Source: Ricordea florida | Lineage: Eukaryota; Cnidaria; Anthozoa; Corallimorpharia; Ricordeidae | Assembly (NCBI GenBank): GCA_949710005.1 | Contig: OX453275.1 | Location: 13,333,651 to 13,397,650, forward strand | Direction: 5' to 3' | DNA: 64,000 nucleotides | Part shown: positions 20,848 to 33,200 of the stretch, piece after piece | How positions within the stretch are numbered: position 1 is the first letter of the stretch | How the letters are laid out: each line of letters opens with the position of its first letter | Notes under the pieces: model-generated | What the model was told of the DNA's origin: nothing | Seen by the model: only the letters and a program-made list of their open reading frames with translations | Database searches by the model: none | Position numbers and translations under genes: made by a program

Positions 20848-21438
20848 ATGGATATTTCTCCCGTGATCTTGATTTATGTGTTTCGGTTTCTGGACCTTAG
20901 CGATTTGGCTAGGGCCGCTGGAACTTGTTTTGTGTGGTGGAATGTCATCAAGAGGTATCGCCTGATGGAAAACGATTGGGAAGAACTGGATCTGTCGGTA
21001 ACAGGAAAGCTATATTGTTGTATACCACGGAGAGCATTCAGATCACTCAGATACTTAAATCTGGCCTCGACGCAGTTGTCAAGTCGCCATTTGCAACAGA
21101 TGATGATGACTGCTTCATATTTGGAACGTCTGGATATCTCCAATTGTCCCAAACTGGACCAAATTGCCATTTTCAAAGCCAAGGAACATATGCAAGAACT
21201 ACTACACATCGCCATTTCCGGTAATAGGCAATTCACGATTCTGGTTATTGCGTGTTTGTGCTCCTGTCCAGAGCTCGTAACAATTGAGGCACATGGACTA
21301 GAGTTAAGTGCAGAAGAGCTATTATTTCTTTCGAAAACCTTTGAGTCTGCTAGAAGCGGCAGTTTACAAATAGAAACGGATGAAGGCTACGACGCTTTGT
21401 GTATAACGAATATCTTCGAACGTGAACTTTTTGAATAA
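20848..21438 (+). CDS. F-box protein with short leucine-rich segment, 196 aa
   Basis: Single exon from ATG 20848 to TAA 21438. Residues 1-40 (MDISPVILIYVFRFLDLSDL, then a conserved Trp in FVWWNVI) form an F-box, the SKP1-binding motif of SCF ubiquitin ligases. LRR-like units follow: FRSLRYLNLASTQLS, YLERLDISNCPKL, and a weaker C-terminal stretch. The protein is short for an FBXL, so it has few repeats; substrate binding by the LRR part is inferred. This ATG is the only in-frame one before the F-box. An AATAAA lies at about 21726, giving a 3' UTR of about 290 bp. Its head-to-head neighbour starts 262 bp away. Confidence 0.75.
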   Translation: MDISPVILIYVFRFLDLSDLARAAGTCFVWWNVIKRYRLMENDWEELDLSVTGKLYCCIPRRAFRSLRYLNLASTQLSSRHLQQMMMTASYLERLDISNCPKLDQIAIFKAKEHMQELLHIAISGNRQFTILVIACLCSCPELVTIEAHGLELSAEELLFLSKTFESARSGSLQIETDEGYDALCITNIFERELFE

Positions 21439-23953
21439 TGACGATTATTTTCAAGCGTATTGTAACAAGAATCTTTCCTTTCATAGCTTAGTTGTCTTCC
21501 TTTTTTTTACAAGGAAATTGAACATGTTTAGGTTTCTGTTTGATTGGAACGGATGACCGACACGCGCTGGTTGTTAGATGAGTGACGAAGAACAATGAGA
21601 ACAACAAACCGCGAAGTGTCGTATTACTCTTAGCGCTATTGTTGAAGAAGTGAGATGTGAAAAAACAGTCTTCCCCATTTCGTAATATCTTGTCCTTTGA
21701 TTTACATATAGTTTTCAACATTTTCAATAAATATATAGTGCTAAAGCTTTCGAAAATGTCATTTTGGCTATATTTTTTATGAATAGAAATTCAAATTTCG
21801 CGCTGAAACTGTAATCACCCAATCGGGATTCAGGATTTTTATTTGATTAAAAGATTAACACCATGACGCTCAACGGCGGCTTTTGGATCAGGCCTATTGA
21901 TTTTTGCCTACTTCTTAAAAACAAAATAAAATGTCATCCTCCTCGAAAGTGGGGGGGCTAAAGCCCCCCCAGCCCCCCCGGCTCCGCCGTCCCTGTCAAG
22001 GAATAAGGTTATTGTTTTTTGCCTCGTCAGTGGTTTTAGATAACGCAACGCTGGCGTTCAAGGATAATTTCTGTGCTACAAGATGTGTACAGCAATCTCT
22101 GTTTCTTTGATTTCAAGACTATCAAGGACGTCGCAATCGACGAAAAACGCACTGGTTCGAAATTGACCAGTGATTCAAGTCTATTAAGGATGTGTCAATC
22201 GACGAAAGAACACGCTAGTTCTGAATTGGGAAGAACACGCTGGTTCAGTTCATGTAGCGAAGGACACGCTGGTTCTAACCAAAATTTGTGCGTATAGCCC
22301 TATTCCTTGATCAGCTGCTACTTACAACTCCAATAAGATAACGTGGCTAAAAGCCTTTTCAAACTGAAGAAAGAATCTGACAGTTTTCTCACATCAACGA
22401 GCCTCGAACCACGAGGAGCAAACTCTTTCGATTTCTTGCACACAACGGCTCGAGAAATAAGCAACGTGACGTTCGGACGAGGAACAAACTCTTCAGAATT
22501 CTAGCACACAACAGGGCAAATTCTACCAAGACACCGACGAAGCCACTTCACGTTCGGACGAGGAGCAAATCAGAGCAAATCCTGACACGGACGAAGCACG
22601 AGATAACCAACGTGACGTCACTGCCCAAATAAGGGGTGTGACTTCTGTGGTGTGACTTCACTGCCCAAATATGGGGTGTTTACTTACACCCAAATATGGT
22701 AAAAAAAAAGTCCCTTACGCAGAAGTTGAGATTTTTTCTGCTATACGCGCGGCATTATGATTCTGCCGCCTCGGCCAGCCTCGCCTCTTGGCTCGGCTGC
22801 CTCGTTGGCAATTATATAGATACTGATGAAATACCAGGATTTTTCCAGTGACGAAAAAATCATATCTTCATCGCGCGTAGTGAAGATATTATTTTTATCT
22901 TTCACGTGTGAGGATATTGGTGTCGCCATGGTTACCAACATGATTAGCCAATTACAAGAGAGCTTCCCGCTCAGGCACGTGGCCGGTTCGTTTGAAATTT
23001 CATTCAAAAAATGTCTTCGAAGTGCGAAGACGGTACGGTTACGGGTGACTTTCTCGATGAGCAGCCAAAATTTAACGTCGATATTTTTTCCGAGCTTGCA
23101 GAGCATCCAGGAAGATTTGTCGAAGTTGTTTTATGTGGAAATTTCATCAGTTTCTATAAAATAAACAGAACATTACATGGCCGCTTGGAGATACGTAATT
23201 TCTCTTCTCGTGTTGAAAAAATATTTCACTCGTTCGCTGCGCTCACTCGTGAAATATTTTTCAACACTCGAAGAGAAATTTCGTATCTCCGCGCGGCCAT
23301 GTAATATCCTCTATTTGTTCACGCTTGACATCGTGAATCCCTGACCATCCCGATAGCTCTCCAAGAGCTAAAAATGTCTACGTGTCATCTCCTGCTGCAC
23401 GTTTCCGAATCCGAACCGAACACGCAAAGATCACGTGAGTTCCGAATATTCTATTGTTTACGCCTGACTTCGTGATTACCCCATCCACTACAATAGCTCT
23501 TGAGCTAAAACTCCACGAGCTGAAAAGGGTTCACAGTTACATGCAGTGTTGTACCACTCAATGACGCATCAGGCAAGCTCTTTAGATTGGTGTGTTCTTA
23601 CAACAGCTTCATTCCTTTAGATAGAGATTTTCGGTTTTTAAGCTTGATATGTTTCCCTTTTTTACTCTGATGCACAGTGAACAAAAAATTCAGAATAGGA
23701 CCAAAGATCGAAAGAAGATCAAAAATATAGGAATCAAGATAGATCAAGAATAGTTGGAAATCTGACTACAACCGATCGCTCAAAAGTGCATAAGACCACA
23801 CCCATGATTTCAGGGAACGAGGTTGTAAGTTAAGTATGTTTGACGCCACCAGCCTTAAGACATACAAGAATCATCAACCTGATCCACCGTTTACGCTTTC
23901 CTCATACCGTACAAAACATACGAACGTTTTTGTATGGCAAGAAGAAAAAATAA
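21439..23953. other. About 2.5 kb repeat-rich region without a gene
   Basis: Contains the F-box gene 3' UTR, a GC-rich palindromic patch (GGGGGGCTAAAGCCCCCCC, about 21947-21968), an imperfect local repeat of GAACACGCTGGTTC-type units (about 22145-22275), a second set of GTTCGGACGAGGAGCAAA-type units (about 22465-22570), and the hairpin at 23174-23303. No frame with a recognisable domain was found on either strand. Confidence 0.5.
23174..23303. repeat. Near-perfect 130-bp hairpin (MITE-like foldback)
   Basis: TTACATGGCCGC...TGGAGATAC on the left is the inverse of GTATCTCC...GCGGCCATGTAA on the right. The inner arms GTGTTGAAAAA..ATATTTCAC and GTGAAATATTTTTCAACAC pair across a short loop with GTTCGCTGCGCTCAC. 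Foldbacks of this kind are common non-autonomous repeats. Confidence 0.75.
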
Positions 23954-23957
23954 ATAG

Positions 23958-24317
23958 TGTCGGAAATTGCGCGTTTATGTTAGGGTTTTAGTTTCATTAT
24001 CAATTACTTCATTTGTTCGTTTGGGTTCAGATTACTTTCTTCAAATAAACATGTCAATCACTTAATCTTGAGGAACAATGATCGGAAATGAACAGTGACA
24101 GATTAACCAATTAGATGTAAGAAATACTCCATTAGTAGCACGTGGGGAAAAAGAACCTTTGTCTTGTAACTTCTTTAGTTTTCAATACCTGAGTGTAAAC
24201 GATCAACAGCGTCGAAGAGGAATTACAATCGCGATTTTATTCAATCGTGTGTGGTTTGCTAACGTGAGTTTATCGGGACATAACGGAGTGTTGGAAGCAA
24301 TCTCAAGATTCCCAACA
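23958..24317 (+). repeat. 5' LTR of the plus-strand BEL element
   Basis: 360 bp, TGTCGGAAAT...CCCAACA; partner of 29721-30080 with one C/T difference. Followed by CAAG and the primer-binding-site-like sequence. Confidence 0.95.
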
Positions 24318-24414
24318 CAAGTGGCACCCCCGGTGGGACAGTCTTTAGGGTTTGCGATTTGGGAGCAGGACCGCGTACGTTGTTTTTAAATGTAGGTCGG
24401 GAATTCAGTCAACA

Positions 24415-27400
24415 ATGGAGAAGTTAATATCGGAATTGGGAACACAACTACAGTTCTTGCGTTTCACAAATGGGAAAAGCAAAGGCATTGTCGAAAAGGA
24501 AAACGTAGAGGGAATCGAACGTCATCGGGATGCTCTTCGTGCGATTGTCAAAACGGTTGAAACTCTTAAAGTTCAAATCGAGCAAGCGAAATTTGAGAGT
24601 GGCGCAACACCCGAAGAGGTCGCTGAATGGAGCTCGGAGATCGAAGAACAACAAGCAGTTGTTGATCAACAGATCACATTCTTATCGGAACGATCAGCAG
24701 AATTGAGTTTGAGAACAACTATACAAGCCAAGAAACTTGAAGAGGACCTCCTGGAACAAGCACGAACGAAACAGCTGGAATTCGAGCGGGCATAGCTTCA
24801 GCTAAAGCTTGATTATGAGAAAAAAATGGAAGAGACGCGAAAGGGGAACAAGGGCGTCACAGAGCAGTCGAGTAGCCAGATGAAGACCGCTAAACTTCCT
24901 AAGCTCGTTATCACAAAGTTCAGAGGCCAACTAACAGATTGGACAAGATTTTGGAATCAATTCGAAGCCGAAATTGATGGAACTGGTATCCCTGCCGTGA
25001 CAAAGTTCTCTTATCTGAAGGAGCTTGTCGATCCCAAGATAAGAACGGAAATCGATGGCTTGCCTTTCTCCTCAGAAGGTTATGAGCGTGCGAAGAATAT
25101 TCTGAAAACGAAATACGGAAAGACGAGCGAGGTGGTCAACGCATACGTGGAAAACATCATGGCTTTGCCCACAATTAATGGAAATCAACCGGCGAGAATA
25201 CATGAGTTCTACGACAAGCTCTTGTTTAACGTTCAATCCTTGGAAACAATGGGGAAGCTCAAAGAGATTAATGGATATGTCCGGATGACCCTTGATAAAC
25301 TGGGAGGAATAAGAGGCGATCTAGTTCGAACCGACGACTCCTGGCGAGAGTGGAACTTTCCCAAATTTGTAGAAGAGCTCCGGAAGTGGACGGAAAGAAA
25401 CCCAGTCCCGGTGAAGCCGCCTGAAAGACAGCTAGACCGCGTCAAGGATAAATCTCACCCACGTGACAGATCCTACCAAACTCAGCAGAAGGAAGAGCGA
25501 ACTAGAGGATGCGTTTACTGCGACAAGCCGGAACACAGGTCAGTTGATTGCCAAACAGTCACCTCCCTCGATGCTCGTAAGCGGTTGCTAAGCAGCAAGC
25601 GACTTTGCTTCAATTGTACCGGAAATAAGCACAGAGCGGCAGATTGCAAGAGTCGATCGTTGTGTCAAATTTGCCAAAAAAGGCATCACACTTCCATCTG
25701 TGACAGACTCGGTGATCAGCTAATGACAGCCACCTTAGTTGGAAAATCAGCCGTGATCTATCCAGTTGTAGTAGTTGAAGTGAAGGGAGTAAAGTGTCGT
25801 GCGTTGCTGGACACTGGTGCTGGTAGTTCATATGCTTCAGCGGCATTAATTGATCGTTTAAGTCTCCGCCCTCATCAGCGCGAAGTACGCCAAATTGAAA
25901 TGATGTTGGGAGCGGTTACCAAGCCTGTGGAAATATACAAAGTGCAGATACAATCCTTGAACGGCGATTTTTCCCTCGACACCGAAGTAACAAAAGTGGA
26001 TAAAAACCAGCTGCTGTTATTGGATAACCCGCGATACAATGAGTGCTTAGCGAAGTACGCCCACTTGAGGGGGATAAAGATGGATGACACAGACACAAAA
26101 GACTTCCTGCCAGTACATCTCATCCTGGGAGCAAGCGATTACGCAAAGATAAAGGAGGGAGTTGCACCACTCGTGGGAGCCCAGGGAGAGCCCATAGGAG
26201 AGAAAACCAAGTTCGGATGGACTGTGATATCTCCTGGAAAGGAATTGGATTTGTCGCCAATGTTTCTTACTCAGACATCAAGTGCTGATTATGATAACTT
26301 GTGTAGATTGGATGTGCTAGGGATTGCAGATTCCTTCAGTGGCGATCAACACGAAGTCTATGCAGAGTTTAAGGAGCAGTTGCGAAAGGATGAAGCGGGA
26401 TGGTACGAATCAGGGCTACCGTGGAGGGGTAGCCATGCGCCCCTCCCCAGCAATGAAGCCGGAAGTCTTCGCAGGTTGGGGAGTCTTGTGAAGAGGCTAC
26501 GCAGCCAAGGGATCATTGAGCAGTATGATCAAGTGATTCAAGACCAGATCAAAGCAGGTATAGTGGAACGAGTCACTGGACCATCAACCCGGCAACGGGA
26601 GTTCTACATACCCCACAAAGCAGTGATCCGCGAATCGGCAGAGAGCACCAAGCTTAGAATCGTTTACGATGCCTCAGCTAGAGCTCACTCAGCCGCACCC
26701 TCGCTAAATGATTGTCTGAACCCAGGACCACCACTGCAGAACCAGCTGTGGAGTGTCTTGGTCCGTTCTCGATTCCACCCTGTAATCATTGCTGGAGACA
26801 TCAAACAAGCTTTCCTCCAGGTCAGAATTAGAGAGACCGACCGTGATGCATTGCGCTTCCACTGGTTGAAGGATCTCGATAGTCAGACGGTGGAGACGTT
26901 TAGATTCACGAGGGCCCTGTTTGGTCTTACCTCTTCTCCATTCCTCCTGGGTGGGGTTATACAACATCTGCTTCAAAGCTGCAAAGCAAAATATCCAGAG
27001 ATTGTCCGTGAGATCGAGAAGAGCCTATATGTAGACGACCTCATCAGTGGAAGTTCAAGTAAAGAGAAAGCCCGAGGCATCAAGTTAACAGCTAGTGAGA
27101 TATTTGCACAAGGGACATTCGAACTCCACAAGTGGCATTCGAATGAGAAGGAGTTGGAGGAAGAAAACGTGGAAGCATTTACAGAAGAAACGTATGCAAA
27201 GGAACAGCTCAATTCTCCTAGAAGAGCAGAGACCAGCCTACTCGGGTTGCCGTGGAACAAAGAAAACGACACCATTGGAGTGATCTTTCCGTCAGAGAAG
27301 ACGGAGCATACAAAACGGGAAATCCTTAGCAAGATAGCGAAAATTTACGATCCACTTGGGCTGGTGTCTCCAATCTCTCTGCAAGGGAAACTCCTCTACC

Positions 27401-29631
27401 GAGAAGCTTGTGACGTCAAACTAAGTTGGGATGCCAAGTTACCTCGTGACTTGATGCATAGCTGGGTCCGCTGGGAAAAGAAGCTGCCCGAGCAAATAAC
27501 AGCACCAAGATCTTTAGCCGCCCACAAAGAAGATATTCAAGCCATTGAGTTGCACGCGTTTGGTGATGCCAGTGGGAAAGGCGTGGCCGCTGCAGTATAC
27601 GCAGTGGTTTTCCAAGAGTCAGGCGTTAACCAAGGTCTGGTGGCGGCTAGAGCACGACTAGCGAAAACGGGATTAACAACCCCCCGCCTGGAATTAGTTT
27701 CGGGCCACATGGCAGTCAACCTCCTAACCAATGTTGCAGCAGCTCTTGATGGTTTTCCCGTATCAGAGAAGTACTGCTGGCTTGATAGTACGGTTGCCCT
27801 ACACTGGATTAGAAGCCCAGGGGAATACAAGCAGTTCGTAAGTAACAGAGTTGAGAAGATATTGACACATTCAGAAGTAGTGTGGCGTCACGTGGGGACA
27901 TCAGAGAATCCTGCTGATCTTGCAAGTCGTGGCGGACAAGTGTCGAATCACTCATTATGGTGGACCGGACCGCAGTGGTTGTTAGACAAGAAACAATGGC
28001 CTCCGGACATTGTAACAAGGGATTCCCAAGAGTCATTAGCAGAAGCTAGAGCTACACGGGCTATTTTCGCACTGGCCATAATGGTGGCAGACGAACTAGA
28101 CGCCCTTCTTGAGAAATTTACTCTCTGGAAAACCATACGAATCTGTGCGTGGATGGCACGATTTGTCCATAACGCTCGTTCAAACAAGACAAGGAGACTA
28201 AAGGGACCGCTGACCAGTGAAGAGACCAACAGAGCCAACCTTATTTGGGTGAGACGTGTCCAAAGCAGGGCCACTGCCGAGAAACACTATGAAGACGACC
28301 GACTACAGCTGAATCTACAGCCTAACTCAGATGGGGTATTCGAATGTCGTGGTAGGATCCAAGGACATTACCCAATCTACCTGCCTGATCGTCAACTCTA
28401 TACTGAGAAGCTAGTGATGCGGGCTCATCTCGGAACGCTCCATGGGGGAGTCATCAGCACTATGGCAAAGGTCAGAGAACAATATTGGGTGCCCCGGTTG
28501 AGAAGACTAGCCAGGAAAATCGTGAAGTCGTGTTATGGCTGTCGGCGATTTCAAGTACAAGCTTTCTCGTGTCCACCTCAAGGAAATCTCCCAAGGGAGC
28601 GGACGGAAGGTCAGATACCTTTTCAGGTCATTGGCGTTGATTACGCGGGCCCGTTGAAGTATCGGAAGACGACGAAAACCGAGGGAAAGGCCTATGTTTT
28701 ACTTTACGCGTGTAGTCTGACGCGCGGCTTGTACTTGGATCTCTTGCCCAACCTGGAAGCTGCAGAGTTTCTGGTGAGTTTAAAGCAGTTTATCGCTCGG
28801 CGTGGAAGACCCCAAACAGTTTACTCAGACAACGGCCGTACGTTCGTCGGGGCCGCAAATTGGATCAAGCTGGTGATGAAAGATGAAAAATTCCAGGATT
28901 TTTTGGCCTGTCAAGAAATTCAGTGGAAGTTCAATCTGAGTCGCGCTCCGTGGTGGGGCGGACAGTATGAAAGAATGGTGGGGCTTGTAAAGACGGCTCT
29001 TTACAAGTGTGTGGGAAACGGAATGCTGTTCTGGCCTGAGCTGAAAGAAACATTGCTAGACATCGAAGTAGCCCTCAACAACAGACCACTGAACTATGTC
29101 GATGATGACCTTCAGCTACCCATACTCACCCCAAGTTCGTTCTTGTATGGCCAACCAAACGCATTACCAGAATTAGACCCTTCTCACATCCAAGTATACG
29201 ATCTTCGAAAGCGGGCCAAGTACTTGCGTAAGTGCAAAGATGCCCTGTGGTCGCGCTGGACAAGAGAATATTTACGAGGACTAAGGGAGAGACATCGCTT
29301 TAAGAACAAAGACCAAGCTAGTTACCCATCAAAAGGAGATGTCGTCATCATTAAATCTGACGAGAAAAATCGTGCGCTCTGGAAGCTAGGAGTAGTAGAA
29401 GAGTTGATCACGGGCCGTGATGGTGTCGTGCGGGGGGCTAAGCTTCGATCTGGCAAGACACAACTGGAACGCCCGGTACAACAGTTGTACCCTATGGAAC
29501 TCAGCTGTGACAATCCTAGTCCTGCAACCTCCGTAGCTTTGAATCCCAGTGCATCAGTTTTCAGGCCAAGAAGGGATGCTGCGGCTGCTGCCAGAGTGCG
29601 CATCCAGGATCTTGTGGAGGACGATCAGTGA
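24415..29631 (+). pseudogene. BEL/Pao gag-pol with one in-frame TAG at codon 127
   Basis: ATG 24415 opens a coiled-coil gag N-terminus (MEKLISELGTQLQFLRF). TAG at 24793-24795 lies in the same frame as the remaining 1,612 codons ending at 29631. Downstream parts: DUF1759-like gag (LPKLVITKFRGQLTDWTRFW), three knuckles (CVYCDKPEHRSVDC and following), protease LLDTGAGSSYA near 465, RT with LYVDD near 872, RNase H, H2C2 finger, integrase D-D-E in IGVDYAGP, YSDNG and GGQYERMV, and a DUF5641-like tail. Either the copy is inactivated by a single recent substitution, or the TAG is read through. With LTRs 99.7 percent identical, the first is simpler. Initiation downstream at ATG 24826 would lose the coiled-coil leader. 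Confidence 0.9.
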
Positions 29632-29720
29632 ACATCCAAAGCTGACTTGAATACTGAGGACGTTATTTTCGATTGACCTTATATGGACATTTGCTCTCAC
29701 AGAGGCAAATGGGGGGAGGG

Positions 29721-30080
29721 TGTCGGAAATTGCGCGTTTATGTTAGGGTTTTAGTTTCATTATCAATTACTTCATTTGTTCGTTTGGGTTCAGATTACTT
29801 TCTTCAAATAAACATGTCAATCACTTAATCTTGAGGAACAATGATCGGAAATGAACAGTGACAGATTAACCAATTAGATGTAAGAAATACTCCATTAGTA
29901 GCACGTGGGGAAAAAGAACCTTTGTCTTGTAACTTCTTTAGTTTTCAATACCTGAGTGTAAACGATCAACAGCGTCGAAGAGGAATTACAATCGTGATTT
30001 TATTCAATCGTGTGTGGTTTGCTAACGTGAGTTTATCGGGACATAACGGAGTGTTGGAAGCAATCTCAAGATTCCCAACA
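29721..30080 (+). repeat. 3' LTR of the plus-strand BEL element
   Basis: 360 bp copy of 23958-24317, preceded by a purine-rich tract (AATGGGGGGAGGG) and followed by the ATAG target duplication. Confidence 0.95.
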
Positions 30081-30228
30081 ATAGCAAAGGTAATGGCTCT
30101 GTTTTTCGGGCTTTCTTTTTTCCATCACTGTTGCATTGCTAGAGATTTACGTGTCTTATAAGAAGAGAACCGTTTTTACTCCCTTATAGTTTCTTTTCTC
30201 TCGAACTTGTCTAGCTGTCAAGTTTTAG

Positions 30229-33200
30229 TCAAAGAGGAGCGCGCAAAAATATTGCTAAGAATGACACCACAACGGCAAAGATGAACAACCAGATGAATAT
30301 GTGATTTAATACAAGGGCCGCCTTCCGCCACTCTTCCTGTCTTGCCTCCAAGACCAACTGATGGCGAATATTCTCGGCCAAAATTGAGTTTGCACTTCTC
30401 TTTTTAATTTGTTCTTCAGGGGGATTTTCGGAGGTCGGAAGTTGTTTGTTGTCCATTGCCTTCTTCTTCAGGAACTGCTTTTGATCGTGAACTAGAAAAG
30501 GCAAAATTTTCAGGATTGGAGTAAGAGAAAAATAGCACTATATATTTCGATAAACGATAGAAACAGACTTGAATTATTACAGGTTGCTAAGGAAATCATT
30601 GCAGTCAGATGTATGGATTCTTTAAAGACCAAGTTAAGTTTTACAGACTGATTCATGGTAAAACGTTTATGGTTTCAATGTCAAAATTGATGAGTCTGGA
30701 GTCAACACGATTCAAAGTTAGAAATGACCACTGATCAGATTCATTTGCATATTTGAATGGGTCTCGTTCATCTAGAACTTCACCAACGGCCGGAAGTTGA
30801 TACTTGTTATTAGTCATATATCATTTTGCAAAAAATCAAATGTTTCCCTTCAACTCGTGAGGTAGGGCGACATAGTTAAAAACGCGTCGTCAACAGAAAA
30901 TCCGTTTATCCTTACCCATTCTAAGATGCCAAATACCTGTTGTAGGAGGAATGCTCTCCATCGAAGATCCTTGATTGTCATTCACAGAGGATGGAGGTTG
31001 CTTCAAGCCGCTATCTTTGAAATCGAATCGAAAGATTCGAGCTCCATACCCGAGAAGATAAACCTGAGAAAAGTATAGCGAAAGGGAAAATAGAGTCACC
31101 TTCCAGCTTTCACATGGTATCGGATTACTGATGCGCGACCCAAGGGAGCAATGATAGATCAAAGGGATAACTTTGCCGCTACTCATAGAGGCCTTAGTCC
31201 AATAAAGAAGTTTACGATTATGTGTGAAAATACGACTGACTGACCAACTGTTTTGTGGGGGTAAGTTTTTAAAGAAACTGGTGTTGCCTCTGTGGGGAAT
31301 TGAAACACAAGAAATTGGGATAATCAAACAATTGCAAGGTGATAAAGTAATTTGTACCACCGTAAGGTAAAAGAGGAAGGGGGGGGGGGTTGCTGACGTT
31401 TCGAGCGATGCGAGATAAAAATGCGAGATGCGAAATAATAATGCGAGATGTGAGATAAAAAATGCGAGATGCGAGATAAAAATGCGAGATGCGAGATAAA
31501 AATAGGAGATAAAAAATGCGAGATGCGAACAACTTGCTCTGACGAAGGGCTAACGCTCGAAACGTCAGCAACCCCCTCTTTTACCTTAAGGTGGTATAAA
31601 TTACTTTATCAACTTATTTGACCAACTGTTTGTTGTCTCACGTTTATCGATTGAATGATAATTTTTTTCTCTTATTTTATCAGTTTTTCTTGATCCAATC
31701 TGAGTAAATTGATAATTATTGGTTTGTTTGATTGACGGATTATCATGGATAGATAATTCGCTTGCTTTCTCTGGCCTATGATTGAAACAAACTTCGCTTC
31801 CTACCCGGACCCAGTCAGGAACTGGTCCCTCGGTCGGATTGTGATGATGGAACCGTAGAACCCAGCAAGTCATGAAGAAAGCACAGGACACTTCAATCAT
31901 AGTAACAGTGTAGTAAACGCCCACCAGGGGTACTGCCTCTGATGTCGCCGGCATGTTTTCAGCCACCAACAGAAAAAAGAAACTCAAACCAACAAGGATA
32001 GCCATACCTAGACAAAATGACATATAGATAATATAAGATATTAAAATCACCATAACAAGATAAAGCATGCGGCCTACGTCACGCGTGCATTATGGTACAA
32101 CTTATGCACGCGTGCTACGTCACACACAAATCTTCTTGTGCAAGCTCAATAGTAACGCTTTTATTTTTTGCCAAAATAATTTCGAAGAAACACTTCCCAT
32201 TTTATTGATCGCCTTACATTAATTTTAGCCAAGATTATGAACGTTATAAATTTAGCGGGCTTTGGATTCTCTTGCACACTCTCTACTCCCTTGGCAAAAC
32301 AAGCGTTCGTTAATTGGGCATTTTATAAAAGGAATAAAAATTCTTGTTTCTCGTGTATTGTTGAGTTCTATAAGCACTTCGGAATTTTTAGGAACACTCG
32401 AGAAGTGCGAGGAGCACGAGCCGTAGGTGGCATGGCTGTTTATATCTACTGGTAATATTGTAATGCTATGACTTTGGCTTGTGTTGCGGGTGAACAGTTA
32501 CAACGAGCACAGATCTTGTTACGGTTGTATTTAGTCTCCTCCGCAGCCGTTATTAGGATCGTCACGCAACGCTTCTCCCCCACAGAAGCGTTGCGTGACG
32601 ATCCTAATAACGGCTGCGGAGGAGACTAGGTTGTATTATGATCAATCACGTTTACCTCTTGCAATCAAAATAACACAACGCAACATGTTACATCACTCAC
32701 ACTGATTTTATCACAAGTTCTCAACCCTTACCGACAGTCATCCTTTCATTGCAGTCAGGAGGAAGAATGAACACAAGCAAAGTAAGGACAGAAATCATGG
32801 CGCATGGGATTATCAAGTACATGGCATAATATAATGCCCGCCTTTTGATTCGAACTGTGTAGGTGACATCATGATATGGCCGGGGACAGCACGTGTATAA
32901 AATAGAATGGAATTCCCCTGGGACGCCAATCAGCTCCCATGCCACACTTGGCGAGTAGTCAATTACGTCTGCTGTGGGCTTCTATGAAAAGCAAGTAAAA
33001 AGAAAGAGGTGTAGACGTTTGTAGAGTAAAAGTGTAATATTCAACAATGAAATCTTACATATGATTCTAAGGTTGAATGTAGGTTCTAAAGGAAAAAGCA
33101 ATTCAGGATTGACTGAATTAATGTTACCCTTAATGAGTCAAAAAGGTAAAGACGAAATATTCCCCCTAAATATGGTTTAGAAATTTCAAAGAAAGAAAGT

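Larger units (their letters stand above)
23958..30080 (+). mobile_element. Young BEL/Pao LTR retrotransposon (plus strand) with a nonsense-interrupted gag
   Basis: LTRs of 360 bp at 23958-24317 and 29721-30080 differ at one position (ATCGCGATT versus ATCGTGATT). The flanking duplication is ATAG (23954-23957 and 30081-30084). A primer-binding-site-like TGGCACCCCCGGTGGGAC starts four bases after the 5' LTR, and GGGGGGAGGG abuts the 3' LTR at 29720. The gag-pol frame from ATG 24415 to 29631 is open except for one TAG. It sits in opposite orientation to the element at 13.8-19.6 kb and belongs to a different family by LTR length and sequence. It lies 148 bp beyond the stop of the receptor gene to its right. 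Confidence 0.94.

Noticed and set aside
25233..29603. Minus-strand frames within the second BEL element
   Set aside because: Antisense shadows of gag-pol; no independent motifs.
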